Assembly (NCBI GenBank): GCA_016192145.1
Contig: JACPUT010000011.1
Location: forward strand, 1 to 64,000
DNA length: 64,000 nt
DNA from: Acidobacteriota bacterium
GTDB taxonomy: Bacteria; Acidobacteriota; Holophagae; Holophagales; Holophagaceae
Direction: 5' to 3'
Positions 56,209-64,000 of this stretch are shown piece by piece. Below the pieces are notes generated by a model, which had not been told where the DNA came from, searched no databases, and was given only the letters and a program-made list of their open reading frames with translations. The position numbers and the translations under genes are program-made. How positions within the stretch are numbered: the stretch's first letter is position 1; every line of letters begins with the position of its first letter.

Positions 56209-57348
56209 ATGGTTTCAGATCAGGTTCTAACGCCCCTCGTGCCCCAGCCTGAGGGCCGTGCCCTCCGGGCCGAGGTGGATCTGGGCCGCATTCAACGGAA
56301 CGCGGATCGGCTGAAGAGGGCCTCCGGTGGCAAGGGCCTCTGGGCCGTGCTGAAGGCCAACGCCTACGGCCACGGCTCCCTGCCCGTGGCCCGGGCCCTG
56401 ACGGGGCTGGTTCATGGGTTCGCCATCTCGAGTCTCGAAGAAGCCATGGAGCTGCGGGATGGGGGCATCACCGCGGAGATCCTCGTGCTGGGGGGGCTTC
56501 GGGCCGAAGCCCTGCCCCGGGCCTCGGTCCTGGGCCTCACGGTGGCGATCGTTGGCCCCGAGAGCTTGGATGCCTATGGCCGGATCCTCCCGGATCACCC
56601 GGTGAAGCTCCAGCTCAAGGTGGACACGGGCATGGGGCGCTTCGGCCTGCTTCCCTCCGAACTCTCGGAATGCCTTCCCACACTCCGACGGCTCGCCCCC
56701 TGGATCGGAGGCGCCATGGCCCACTTCGCCACCGCCGATGATCCGGATCGCGGCTTCGCCGACCGCCAGCGGGCCACCTTTGAAGGTTCGCTGCAAGTCC
56801 TCACGGATGCCGGCATCCAAGTCACGGAGCGTCACCACGGGAACAGCGACGCGCTTCTGCGGGGGCTTCTGGCGGGGGACACCCACGTCCGCCCAGGGCT
56901 CGCCCTCTATGGCCTCACCTGCGTTCCGGAGGGTCGCGCCCTGGGGCTGGAGCCCGCGCTGAGCCTCGTGGCCGAGGTGGTTCGCGTGAAGGATGTCCCC
57001 GCCGGCACCACCGTGGGATATGGGCGGACCTTCGTGGCGCCGCATCCCCTGCGGATCGCCACCCTGGCCTGCGGGTACGCCGATGGGTACCGGCGCGATC
57101 TGGGCAACCGGGCCGTGGTGGGCCATCGGGGGCGCACCTTCCCCGTCGTGGGGCGGGTTTCGATGGATTACCTCACCGTGGCCCTGCCCCGGGAGGTGGA
57201 GGTCGATCCCGGGGATCCCATGGTTTTGTTCAGCCCCGAGGCGGAGGCCCCCCACTCCATCGAGCGCCTCGCCTTGGCGCTCGGCACCATTCCCTATGAG
57301 CTCACCTGTGGGCTCCACCGCCGCATCTCCCGTCGATACCTCAGCTAG
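56209..57348 (+). CDS. alr: Alanine racemase
   Basis: 379 residues. The PLP lysine is in AVLKANAYGHG, and the second-base tyrosine region reads VGRVSMDYLTV. Other features: LKVDTGMGRFGLLP, RHHGNSDALLRG, VRPGLALYGL and GTTVGYGRTF. It makes D-alanine for peptidoglycan. The protein carries an additional N-terminal stretch of about 15 residues. ATG 56209 directly follows the dyad repeat. Confidence 0.94.
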   Translation: MVSDQVLTPLVPQPEGRALRAEVDLGRIQRNADRLKRASGGKGLWAVLKANAYGHGSLPVARALTGLVHGFAISSLEEAMELRDGGITAEILVLGGLRAEALPRASVLGLTVAIVGPESLDAYGRILPDHPVKLQLKVDTGMGRFGLLPSELSECLPTLRRLAPWIGGAMAHFATADDPDRGFADRQRATFEGSLQVLTDAGIQVTERHHGNSDALLRGLLAGDTHVRPGLALYGLTCVPEGRALGLEPALSLVAEVVRVKDVPAGTTVGYGRTFVAPHPLRIATLACGYADGYRRDLGNRAVVGHRGRTFPVVGRVSMDYLTVALPREVEVDPGDPMVLFSPEAEAPHSIERLALALGTIPYELTCGLHRRISRRYLS

Positions 57349-57405
57349 AAGCGGCGTTTTTCACATCGAACCTCTGATACCCTGGGCCTTTCCCACCCAG
57401 GTGCC

Positions 57406-58734
57406 ATGAACCTCCTCGTCGCCACGCAGCACGCCGACCTCGTGGAACGCCTGCGCATGGCTTTCGAAGGCCAGGGGCATCGGGTCATCCACGTGCCCGA
57501 CACCCTGCACGCCCTGGCGGACGAAGCCTGGAACCAGGCCCAGCTGATCCTCGTGGATGCCGTGGGGGATCCCCTCGACGGCTACCGCTTCTGCCGATTG
57601 CTGCGCGGCGAGGTACGGGATCTCTTCCGCAACCTCCCCATCCTCCTCCTCGCGGAGCTCGAGCCGAATCCCGCCGCCATCCGATCCTGCGGCGCGGATG
57701 GCTGGCTCCGCCCCGAAGCGCCGATCCAGGAGTTGCTGGAGACGCTGGGGCCGGTCATGGATTCCTCCCTCGAGGGCGAATCCGGCCATGACGTCGGCGT
57801 GCTCGGGGTGGGGCTGAGCCCCGCCATGGGCCGCAAGCTGGCGGCCCTGCTGGGGCACTTTCACCTGAGCCTCCAGCTCGCGACGGCCGAAGAGGCGGGT
57901 CGGAAGCTGGGCGCGCTGAAGCCCTCCCTGCTCCTTCTGGGCACCGATGCGACCGGGGAGAAGCCCATCCACCTCATGGAGGCGCTCAAGGGCTACGGCC
58001 CCCTGCCGCCGGTGTTGGTGCTCGGCCGGGTGCCGGACGAGGCCCACCAGCGGCGGCTCCTCCTTTCGGGGATCCATGACTGGTTGGGGTTGCCCATCAC
58101 CGGTCCCCGGTTGCTGCACGCGTGCCGCCGGGCGCTGGAGTGGTCCCGGGCCCGCAGGCTCAGGTCGGAATATGAAGGGCTCATGCAGGGGCTCCGGGAA
58201 CAACGCACGATGCTGGAGATCGAAGCCGAGGCATTGCGCACGGAGGTCCTCACGGATCCCCTCACGGGTCTCCTCAACCGCCGGGCCTTCGACCAGAACC
58301 TTGAACACCACCTGAACCAGTGGGCCCGGCATAAACGCCCCTTCGTGCTGGTGCTGGGAGATGTGGACCACTTCAAGCTCGTGAATGACCGTTTCGGCCA
58401 CTCCGTGGGCGACGAGGTGCTCAAGGGCATCGCCGCCCGCGTGCGCAGCGGCCTGCGCCGATCCGATCTCGCCTTCCGCATCGGCGGCGAGGAGTTCGCC
58501 GTGATCCTGCCGGAAACCTCCATCGCCGCGGGCTCGGAAGTGGCCGAGAAGCTCCGCCGGCGAGTGGATGAGGAGCCGCTCACCTTGTTGGATGGACGCA
58601 CGGTCATCTCCTCCATCAGCCTGGGCGCGGGTTATCCCGGGGCCGAGTCAGCCCGTGAGTTGGTGGATCGCGTCGATAGCGCCCTCTACCGGGCCAAGCA
58701 GTCCGGCCGGAATCAGGTGGCCCTCGCCGGGTGA
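57406..58734 (+). CDS. Diguanylate cyclase with two degenerate receiver domains
   Basis: 442 residues. Two receiver-like domains (1-118 and 128-245) precede a coiled coil and a GGDEF domain (about 275-440). Receiver 1 has D51 in LILVDAVGDP but lacks the acidic pair (TQH) and the Lys (RPEAP at 102). Receiver 2 lacks both. The cyclase keeps GGEEF at 360-364 and the RxxD inhibitory site at 351-354 (RRSD), and DPLTGLLNRRAF, GDVDHFKLVND, so it probably makes cyclic di-GMP with feedback control. It is a single gene between alr and convergent lptD. Confidence 0.92.
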   Translation: MNLLVATQHADLVERLRMAFEGQGHRVIHVPDTLHALADEAWNQAQLILVDAVGDPLDGYRFCRLLRGEVRDLFRNLPILLLAELEPNPAAIRSCGADGWLRPEAPIQELLETLGPVMDSSLEGESGHDVGVLGVGLSPAMGRKLAALLGHFHLSLQLATAEEAGRKLGALKPSLLLLGTDATGEKPIHLMEALKGYGPLPPVLVLGRVPDEAHQRRLLLSGIHDWLGLPITGPRLLHACRRALEWSRARRLRSEYEGLMQGLREQRTMLEIEAEALRTEVLTDPLTGLLNRRAFDQNLEHHLNQWARHKRPFVLVLGDVDHFKLVNDRFGHSVGDEVLKGIAARVRSGLRRSDLAFRIGGEEFAVILPETSIAAGSEVAEKLRRRVDEEPLTLLDGRTVISSISLGAGYPGAESARELVDRVDSALYRAKQSGRNQVALAG

Positions 58735-58756
58735 CGGCGGAGGGCGTACCAGGTGA

Positions 58757-61054
58757 TTAGAACTTGACCAGCTCGCCCAGGGTCTTGAGGCTGATCACCA
58801 GTTCAAGGCGATCCTGGCGGCGGCCCGCCAAGGGCACGCCGGGCAGTTGGATGTGGGTGTAACGCAGTGTATAGGCCACGCAAGGCTCCACGTAGGCGAG
58901 GCCCACCTGGGAGGACGTCACGTATTTGTTGCGCCAGTCATAGCTGACGGCGAACTCCAGTCGGACACGGTCGTCCCAGAACCGCTGGAGGCCACCGATC
59001 TGGATGCCCCGCTGCCGGACGAGGAAGCGATTCAGGCTCGTGGCGAACAGGCTCAAGCTCAACCGGCTGTCCCGGCCCGTGGCCACGTCGGCGCTGAGGC
59101 TCTGGTCGGTTCCGCCCTCCGTGAGATCCGAGGACCGGTGGAAGGAGAGGCGCAGCTTGTCATTGGGTTCCGCGTCCACGTCGCTGTCGAGGCTGGCCCA
59201 CCCCTGCTTGACCCGGCCATCGGCCAGGAGGACGGGCTTCACGTAGTACCGGGTGCTGATCTTCCACCGCATGAGGTCCGCGAAGGCATCGAGCCGCTTG
59301 GACCGCCCGAAGAAATGCTGCTTGAAACCCACTTCGACACTCTGCTCGCCGCTGGCGCTGTCGTTCACGCCGGGCCGGGCATCCAGGGCATCGAAGCGGG
59401 GCACGCGCGCGGCATCGCTGAAGGGCCCCGTGGTGGTGTATCCGAAGAAGGGCTCCACGATGTGCTTCAACTCCCCCTTGTACCCGAAGAGGCTGAAGTT
59501 CTCGAAGACGCGCCCCAACTGGGGTCCGGAGAACCGGATGTGACCGCTGGCCAGGAGGCGCCGGGTGCCATCCCCCTTCACCCGGAAGGGGTCGAAGGCC
59601 GTGCTGGCGTTGGGATCCAAGGCGCCGCCCGAGACGGGGGAGAACACGGCGCTCTCCAGGGTGGCGCCGTACTGGGTGCCGCGGCCCAGCACTTCGGTAT
59701 CCACGCGGAAGGGGCCGACCTGGCCCAACCGGCCATAGAAGCGGAGGTGGGCGTCGCTGCGCGTCCAGGGGTAGGTCACCCCGGGCACCGTGTCGGTGCC
59801 CTCGATCTTGTAGACGAAGCGTCCCGTGCTGAGCCCGCCATCGAGGTAGAACCCGCCGATGGCGATGGGGTAGAGGCGCAGCTGGGCGGTCGGCAGGGAT
59901 TGGCGCCGCAAGGAGGCCGGGAAATCCGGGCTGTAGAAAGGGTCCCCCTGATCCTTGCTGAGGAAGAAGCTCCGGTTCTCGCCGAGATTCAACGAGAGGC
60001 TGCCCCACGTGAAGGCGCGGCCCAGGTACACGGAGGAATCGTAGATGGGCACGCCCAGGCCTCCCACGCCGCGGCCGAAATCCACATCCACGAGGTTGTC
60101 GGAGGACTGATTCACATCGGCCGTGAGCCACCAGCCGTCTTCCCGCTGCCAGACCTCCTTGAGTTGGTATCGATAGCGCCGCTCGTCCAGGCTGCGCTGG
60201 TGGAGGCTTTGCCCGGAAATGCTGCCGGAGTGGGTGGTATCGGGGCGCCACCTCACCTCGCCGCCGCTGAGGAGGCCCTCCCTGCTGAACCAGATGGGGG
60301 CGAGGGTGGCATCGGCTTTGTCGCCGAGGGTCTGGAACCAGTTCAATCCCAGCCCGGGACCGAGGGCGCCACCGAAGCGGAGATCGGGTGGGAGCAGGCC
60401 GGAGCTCCGTTCGGCCTTGGCGGGGTAGAAGCCCCAGGGCAGGTAGATGTGGGTGGGCACGCCGTGGACGAGGACGCGCAGGTTCCGGAACGTGGCGAAG
60501 TGATCAAGGTCCACGTCCATCTTCGATAGCAGGGCCGTCCAGCCAGGCCTTTCCTCAGAGCACGGGGATAGCTCCACCGCGTCGAAGGCCCAGGTGCGCA
60601 GGCCCTTGAAGGTGACCCGGTCGGCCCGGAGGGTCCAACTCGGGGGGAGCTCCATGCGCAGGCCTCGAGCCTCGCCATCGCGGTTCCGCCAATCCATCTC
60701 GAGGAAAGCGCAATGGAGGCGCAGGTCCGGGGCCTCCAGCCGGATGTGACCTTCGGCCCGGATCACCTTCCGGGCGCGGTCGTAGGTGATCTTGTCCGCC
60801 AGGAGCATCAACCCTGATGATTCGATCTTCCCCTTTTCCATGGTCAGGATATCGCCCACGGCGGTGGAGTTCTCCGCCCGGTAGGCGAAGGGCACCAGCG
60901 ACTCCGGGCCTTCATCCAGATCCCAGGGGCGCAGCGGCAGGAGCATCGCCGGGTCCGGTGCTTCCAACGGGATGGGAGCCGGGATGGCCGGCAGCCCCTG
61001 CGCGAGTGCCGGCAGGCCCGCGAGGATCCAGGCGGCCTGAGGCCGGACGTTCAT
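58757..61054 (-). CDS. lptD: LptD-like LPS assembly outer-membrane protein
   Basis: 765 residues. A signal peptide (about 1-20) and an OstA/LptA-like N-terminal part (about 60-170; ILTMEKGKIESSGLMLLADKITYDRARKVIRAEGHIRLEAPDLRL) precede the LptD barrel (200-765) with VHGVPTHIYLPWGFYPAK and many alternating strands, ending LVKF with terminal Phe. LptD inserts LPS into the outer leaflet with LptE. Only one or two cysteines are visible (HCAFLEM, SPCSEER), so the E. coli disulfide pattern is absent. It fits with the LptFG permease in the window. Confidence 0.9.
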   Translation of the reverse strand: MNVRPQAAWILAGLPALAQGLPAIPAPIPLEAPDPAMLLPLRPWDLDEGPESLVPFAYRAENSTAVGDILTMEKGKIESSGLMLLADKITYDRARKVIRAEGHIRLEAPDLRLHCAFLEMDWRNRDGEARGLRMELPPSWTLRADRVTFKGLRTWAFDAVELSPCSEERPGWTALLSKMDVDLDHFATFRNLRVLVHGVPTHIYLPWGFYPAKAERSSGLLPPDLRFGGALGPGLGLNWFQTLGDKADATLAPIWFSREGLLSGGEVRWRPDTTHSGSISGQSLHQRSLDERRYRYQLKEVWQREDGWWLTADVNQSSDNLVDVDFGRGVGGLGVPIYDSSVYLGRAFTWGSLSLNLGENRSFFLSKDQGDPFYSPDFPASLRRQSLPTAQLRLYPIAIGGFYLDGGLSTGRFVYKIEGTDTVPGVTYPWTRSDAHLRFYGRLGQVGPFRVDTEVLGRGTQYGATLESAVFSPVSGGALDPNASTAFDPFRVKGDGTRRLLASGHIRFSGPQLGRVFENFSLFGYKGELKHIVEPFFGYTTTGPFSDAARVPRFDALDARPGVNDSASGEQSVEVGFKQHFFGRSKRLDAFADLMRWKISTRYYVKPVLLADGRVKQGWASLDSDVDAEPNDKLRLSFHRSSDLTEGGTDQSLSADVATGRDSRLSLSLFATSLNRFLVRQRGIQIGGLQRFWDDRVRLEFAVSYDWRNKYVTSSQVGLAYVEPCVAYTLRYTHIQLPGVPLAGRRQDRLELVISLKTLGELVKF

Positions 61055-61064
61055 GAACAGTCCC

Positions 61065-61793
61065 TCAGTGCTGGTGGGGCGCTAGGCGGGCGCTCACCAG
61101 GAAGAGGGCCAGCCCCGAGAGCAGGGCCAGGGTGCTGCGCATTCCGGTTTCCTTCTGGACTTCGGGCAGCAGGTCCGAACTGGCCACGTAGAGGGCGAGG
61201 CCCGCGCTCAGGCCAAGCACCGGTCCGATGGGGGCATGGAAGAGCCCCAGGCCGGAAGCCCCGATGAGCGAGGCCATCGCCAGCACCCCCGCTGCCCCGA
61301 TGGCGGCCCGGGCACTGAACCCCCGTGCGAGGAAGATGGAGGCGATGGTAGCGCCCTCGGGCACCCGATGCAGCAGGATGCCCAGGAACATCAAGGTGCC
61401 GAGGCCGCTGTGGGTGCTCATGGCGGCTGCGAGCGCCATGCCATCCATGAGGCTGTGCAGGCTCAGGCCGACGAGGGCCAGGATGCCGCCCAGGGGGCCG
61501 CCATCGGTGTGGGTTTCCTCGCCGTAGTGGAAGTGCAACGTGATGCCGTGCTCCAGCACGTGGACCAGGAGGTAGCCTCCCAGCACCCACCAGGCGTTCA
61601 TCTCCCCGCCCTTCTGTTCCATGGCCTCGGGGATCATTCGGACGAGGGTGAAGGAGAGCAGGTATCCGGCCGCGAGGCCGGAGATGAGCCGCATGACCGA
61701 GGCTTTGCCCTGGAGGAGGCGCACCACCGCCAACCCCCCCACCAACGTGGCGAGGGAGGCGGCGGGGGCGAGCCAAGCGAGGGACAGCGCCAC
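61065..61793 (-). CDS. ZIP family metal transporter
   Basis: 242 residues with about eight helices. The metal-site helices have SLHSLMDGMALAAAM and LLHRVPEGATIAS; a His-rich loop (HGITLHFHYGEETH) lies before them. ZIP proteins import zinc, iron or manganese. GTG 61793 begins seven bases after the RNase E/G stop on the same strand. It is coupled with neither LPS genes nor the Fur-family regulator in the window. Confidence 0.9.
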   Translation of the reverse strand: MALSLAWLAPAASLATLVGGLAVVRLLQGKASVMRLISGLAAGYLLSFTLVRMIPEAMEQKGGEMNAWWVLGGYLLVHVLEHGITLHFHYGEETHTDGGPLGGILALVGLSLHSLMDGMALAAAMSTHSGLGTLMFLGILLHRVPEGATIASIFLARGFSARAAIGAAGVLAMASLIGASGLGLFHAPIGPVLGLSAGLALYVASSDLLPEVQKETGMRSTLALLSGLALFLVSARLAPHQH

Positions 61794-61799
61794 GGGGGG

Positions 61800-64000
61800 T
61801 TAGGCCTTCACCTTGGCCTTGGCGGCGGGCTTCTTGGCCTTGGGGGCGGTAGCGGCCTCAGCGGCCTTGGCCTTGGCGGGAGCCTTCTTAGCCTTGGCTG
61901 CGGGTGCTTCGACGGACTCCGCCTTCACCGCCTTCTTGGGTTTGGCGACGGCCTCAACCGGCTCGGCCTTCGCGGCCTTCTTGGTCTTCGGAGCCGGCTT
62001 GGGGGCGGGCTCTGCCACTTCGACAGGCTTGGCCGCGCCCAGCTTCTTGGGGCGGGCGGCGGGAGTCAGGAGGCTGGCCAGCACATCGCCCGTGAGCTTG
62101 GGGGGCTCGGGGGCGGGCGTGGGCTCGGCCTTGGGCCGAGGCGCGGGCTTCGCAGCGGCGATCTGGGGTTCAGCAGGTGCGGCGGCGTGTTCCGTGGCCG
62201 CGCCTTCGGTGCCTTCACCTCGATCCCGCTCACCACCCCGACGACGGCGGCGCCGGCGCTTGCGCTTAGTGCCATCGCCCTTGGTCTCCTCTTCGGAGCC
62301 CTCGGCGCCTTCGTCGCCTTCCTCTTCCGACTCATCGTCCTCGGGCTTGGCGCTCTCGAAGAGGGCGCGGAGGCGCTCGCGTTCGTCGAGGGCGGCCTTC
62401 TGGGCATCCCGGCGGTCGTACTTGAAGTCCTTGGGCTTTTCCGCCGGGCGATCCTCGTTCAGCGCCTTGTCGAAGGAGATGGGGCTGTCGCCACCCAGGA
62501 CGACGGTTTCCTCATCCTTGTGCCGCTCGCGGGGCGCGGGCTTGGCGGGCTTGTCGGCGGGCTTCTCCCGGTCCTCCTCGTGGCGTTCGATCTCCGCGGC
62601 CATTTCGCCGTAGGGCGTGGACCAGTCGGCGATGACGAGCACGTGGATGTCGTTGCGCTCTTCGAGCTCGGCGATGTCGCGGCGCTTGCCGTTCAGCACG
62701 GAGCTGGCGATGTCGGGGTGCAGCTTGATGCGCAGCTCCTTCACGTCACCCCGGGCGGCGATGCCCTTGATGCGCCGGAGGACGGAGAGGACGAGGGCCT
62801 CGATGGTCTTCACCTTTCCCGTGCCCTGGCAGGTGGGGCAGCCCTCGTGGTTCACGTGCTGCAGGCTGGGCCGGATGCGCTGGCGCGTCATCACCAGCAC
62901 GCCGAAGCGGTTGATCTTCCCCACTTCCATGCGGGCCTTGTCCTGCTTGAGGTGCTCCACGAGGCGATCTTGAACCGCCTTGATGTGGCTCTCCTTGCGC
63001 ATGTCGATGAAGTCGATGGCCACGAGGCCGGCGAGATCGCGCAGGCGGAGCTGGCGGGCCACTTCCTCCGCGGCCTCCAGGTTCGTCTTGTAAGCGGTGT
63101 CCTCCTGGTTGTCACCGGAGGTTTTCCCACTGTTCACGTCGATGGCCACGAGGGCCTCGGTCTGGTCCAGCACCAGGGCGCCGCCGGAGGGCAGGTTCAC
63201 CTTGCGGGCGTAGACCCGGTCGATCTGCTCTTCCGTCTGATGGCGGGAGAAGATGGGCTTCTTGCCGATGTAGTGCTTCAGCACGGGCAGGTACTGGGGC
63301 ATCGTGCGTTTCACGAAGCTCTGGGCCGTGTGGAAGGTGTCGAGGTCGTCGATGCTCACTTCCTCCACGTCGGGGGTGAAAGCGTCGCGGAGGGTGCGGA
63401 CGACCACGTCGTCCTCCTGCCAAACGAGGCCGGCGCCCATCCGGTGCTTGTACCGGTGCTGGACCTCCTTGTAGCTGTCCAGGAGGTACTCGAGGTCGCG
63501 CTGGAAATCCTCCTTGGTGACGCCCAGGGAGGCGGTGCGGACGATCACCCCGATGTTGTCGGGGATCTCCAGGGAGTCGATGAGCTGCTTGAAGTGGCGG
63601 CGCTCCTCGGTGCCCTCGATCTTGCGGCTGATGCCGTTCACGGGATTGCCGGGGGTGACCACCAGGTAGCGGCCGGCCAGGCTGATCTGGGCCGTCATCA
63701 TGGCGCCCTTGGAGCCCAGTTCCTCGCGAACGGCCTGGACCATGATCTCCTGATCGCGGTGGAGCAGATCCTGGATGCGGCCTCGGCGGCCATCGCCGCT
63801 GACCATGTCCCGGGGCAGTTCGCCCAGGGGCAGGAAGCCGTTCTTCTGGCCCCCGTAGTGGATGAAAGCAGCCTGGAGGCTCTGATCCACGCGGATCACC
63901 TTGGCCTTGTAGATATTGCCCTTGATCTTCTCGTTGTGGACGAACTCCACGTCGTAATCAAAGAGGGTTCCGTCGATCAGCGTGGCGATCCGGATTTCCT
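61800..64000 (-). CDS. Ribonuclease E/G, 5' end beyond the window
   Basis: The frame runs out of the right edge; 732 residues are visible, starting EIRIATLIDGTLFDYDVEFVH. They contain the S1 domain (GNIYKAKVIRVDQSLQAAFI), the DNase I-like catalytic Asp residues in VAIDVNSGK and VAIDFIDMRKESH, and the zinc-link GCPTCQGTGKV. After about residue 480 the chain becomes a low-complexity tail: acidic, then an Arg run (KRKRRRRRRRGG), then about 150 residues of Ala/Lys/Pro repeats. The tail may bind RNA or partner proteins as in RNase E. The gene would begin just beyond the window. Confidence 0.93.
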   Translation of the reverse strand, partial: EIRIATLIDGTLFDYDVEFVHNEKIKGNIYKAKVIRVDQSLQAAFIHYGGQKNGFLPLGELPRDMVSGDGRRGRIQDLLHRDQEIMVQAVREELGSKGAMMTAQISLAGRYLVVTPGNPVNGISRKIEGTEERRHFKQLIDSLEIPDNIGVIVRTASLGVTKEDFQRDLEYLLDSYKEVQHRYKHRMGAGLVWQEDDVVVRTLRDAFTPDVEEVSIDDLDTFHTAQSFVKRTMPQYLPVLKHYIGKKPIFSRHQTEEQIDRVYARKVNLPSGGALVLDQTEALVAIDVNSGKTSGDNQEDTAYKTNLEAAEEVARQLRLRDLAGLVAIDFIDMRKESHIKAVQDRLVEHLKQDKARMEVGKINRFGVLVMTRQRIRPSLQHVNHEGCPTCQGTGKVKTIEALVLSVLRRIKGIAARGDVKELRIKLHPDIASSVLNGKRRDIAELEERNDIHVLVIADWSTPYGEMAAEIERHEEDREKPADKPAKPAPRERHKDEETVVLGGDSPISFDKALNEDRPAEKPKDFKYDRRDAQKAALDERERLRALFESAKPEDDESEEEGDEGAEGSEEETKGDGTKRKRRRRRRRGGERDRGEGTEGAATEHAAAPAEPQIAAAKPAPRPKAEPTPAPEPPKLTGDVLASLLTPAARPKKLGAAKPVEVAEPAPKPAPKTKKAAKAEPVEAVAKPKKAVKAESVEAPAAKAKKAPAKAKAAEAATAPKAKKPAAKAKVKA

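Overview
The window looks like chromosomal DNA of a high-GC diderm bacterium, most likely an acidobacterium of the Holophagae (Geothrix/Holophaga type). That assignment is an inference from gene content and protein character, not from a marker search. Lipopolysaccharide and outer-membrane genes (kdsB, kdsD, gmhB, lptD, a fused lptF-lptG, mlaEFD) show an outer membrane. bshA points to bacillithiol as the low-molecular-weight thiol. Most genes are housekeeping, densely packed, and often joined by 4-bp ATGA/GTGA/TTGA overlaps with GTG or TTG starts. No prophage, CRISPR array, plasmid function or autonomous transposase was seen.

Layout. 1-7.1 kb: a 3' gene fragment, a thiolase, divIVA-yggT, bshA, tRNA-Gln, then a divergent ThDP-enzyme/GNAT pair of less typical composition, and spoVG. 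7.1-19.6 kb: a long minus-strand run (hfq-like, pdxA, pabC-like, a membrane pseudo-kinase, glmU, mlaE-mlaF-mlaD, a DUF116 protein, a quinone oxidoreductase, ubiA, pgeF). 19.7-22.3 kb: a PAS histidine kinase, a Fur-family regulator, tRNA-Gly, tRNA-Cys and an aberrant second tRNA-Cys. 22.3-27.6 kb: mnmA, a NapH-like ferredoxin, lptFG, kdsD (minus). 27.6-32.2 kb: LonN domain protein, YigZ, then a small peptide, LiaI-like, LiaF-like, LytS-type kinase and LytTR regulator in one overlapping plus-strand series. 32.2-43.3 kb: birA and coaX split by a 328-bp MITE-like element, an unknown gene, phzF-like, ABC-F, tRNA-Ala, a LysM lytic transglycosylase, gcvH, gcvT, sfsA, gmhB and a secreted beta-propeller protein. 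43.4-54.1 kb: an unpaired CoA-transferase A subunit, then a minus-strand signalling block (REC/GAF pseudo-kinase, HAMP kinase, six-TM chemoreceptor, rsmD, fabH, cheW, cheA). 54.2-64 kb: kdsB, trxB, alr, a diguanylate cyclase, lptD, a ZIP transporter and the 3' part of an RNase E/G gene.

How the genes fit together. kdsD and kdsB serve Kdo supply, gmhB serves heptose supply, glmU provides UDP-GlcNAc, LptFG and LptD export LPS, and MlaEFD keeps outer-membrane lipid asymmetry, so envelope building dominates. The LiaF/LytS/LytTR series is probably an envelope-stress circuit. The che block looks like a compact chemosensory pathway lacking cheY, cheB and cheR nearby.

Most unusual points: (i) a non-autonomous element with 30-bp terminal inverted repeats and a TTA duplication inserted exactly in a former TAATG stop/start overlap between coaX and birA; (ii) a second tRNA-Cys with C33 and a shortened D-loop; (iii) a duplicated, hairpin-bearing trxB 5' end that leaves a 13-codon upstream ORF; (iv) several intergenic dyad repeats, two of which supply the stop codon of the neighbouring gene; (v) a membrane pseudo-histidine-kinase whose receiver domain has Glu in place of the phospho-accepting Asp; (vi) a single-chain LptF-LptG; (vii) an MCE protein with an apparent beta-barrel tail.
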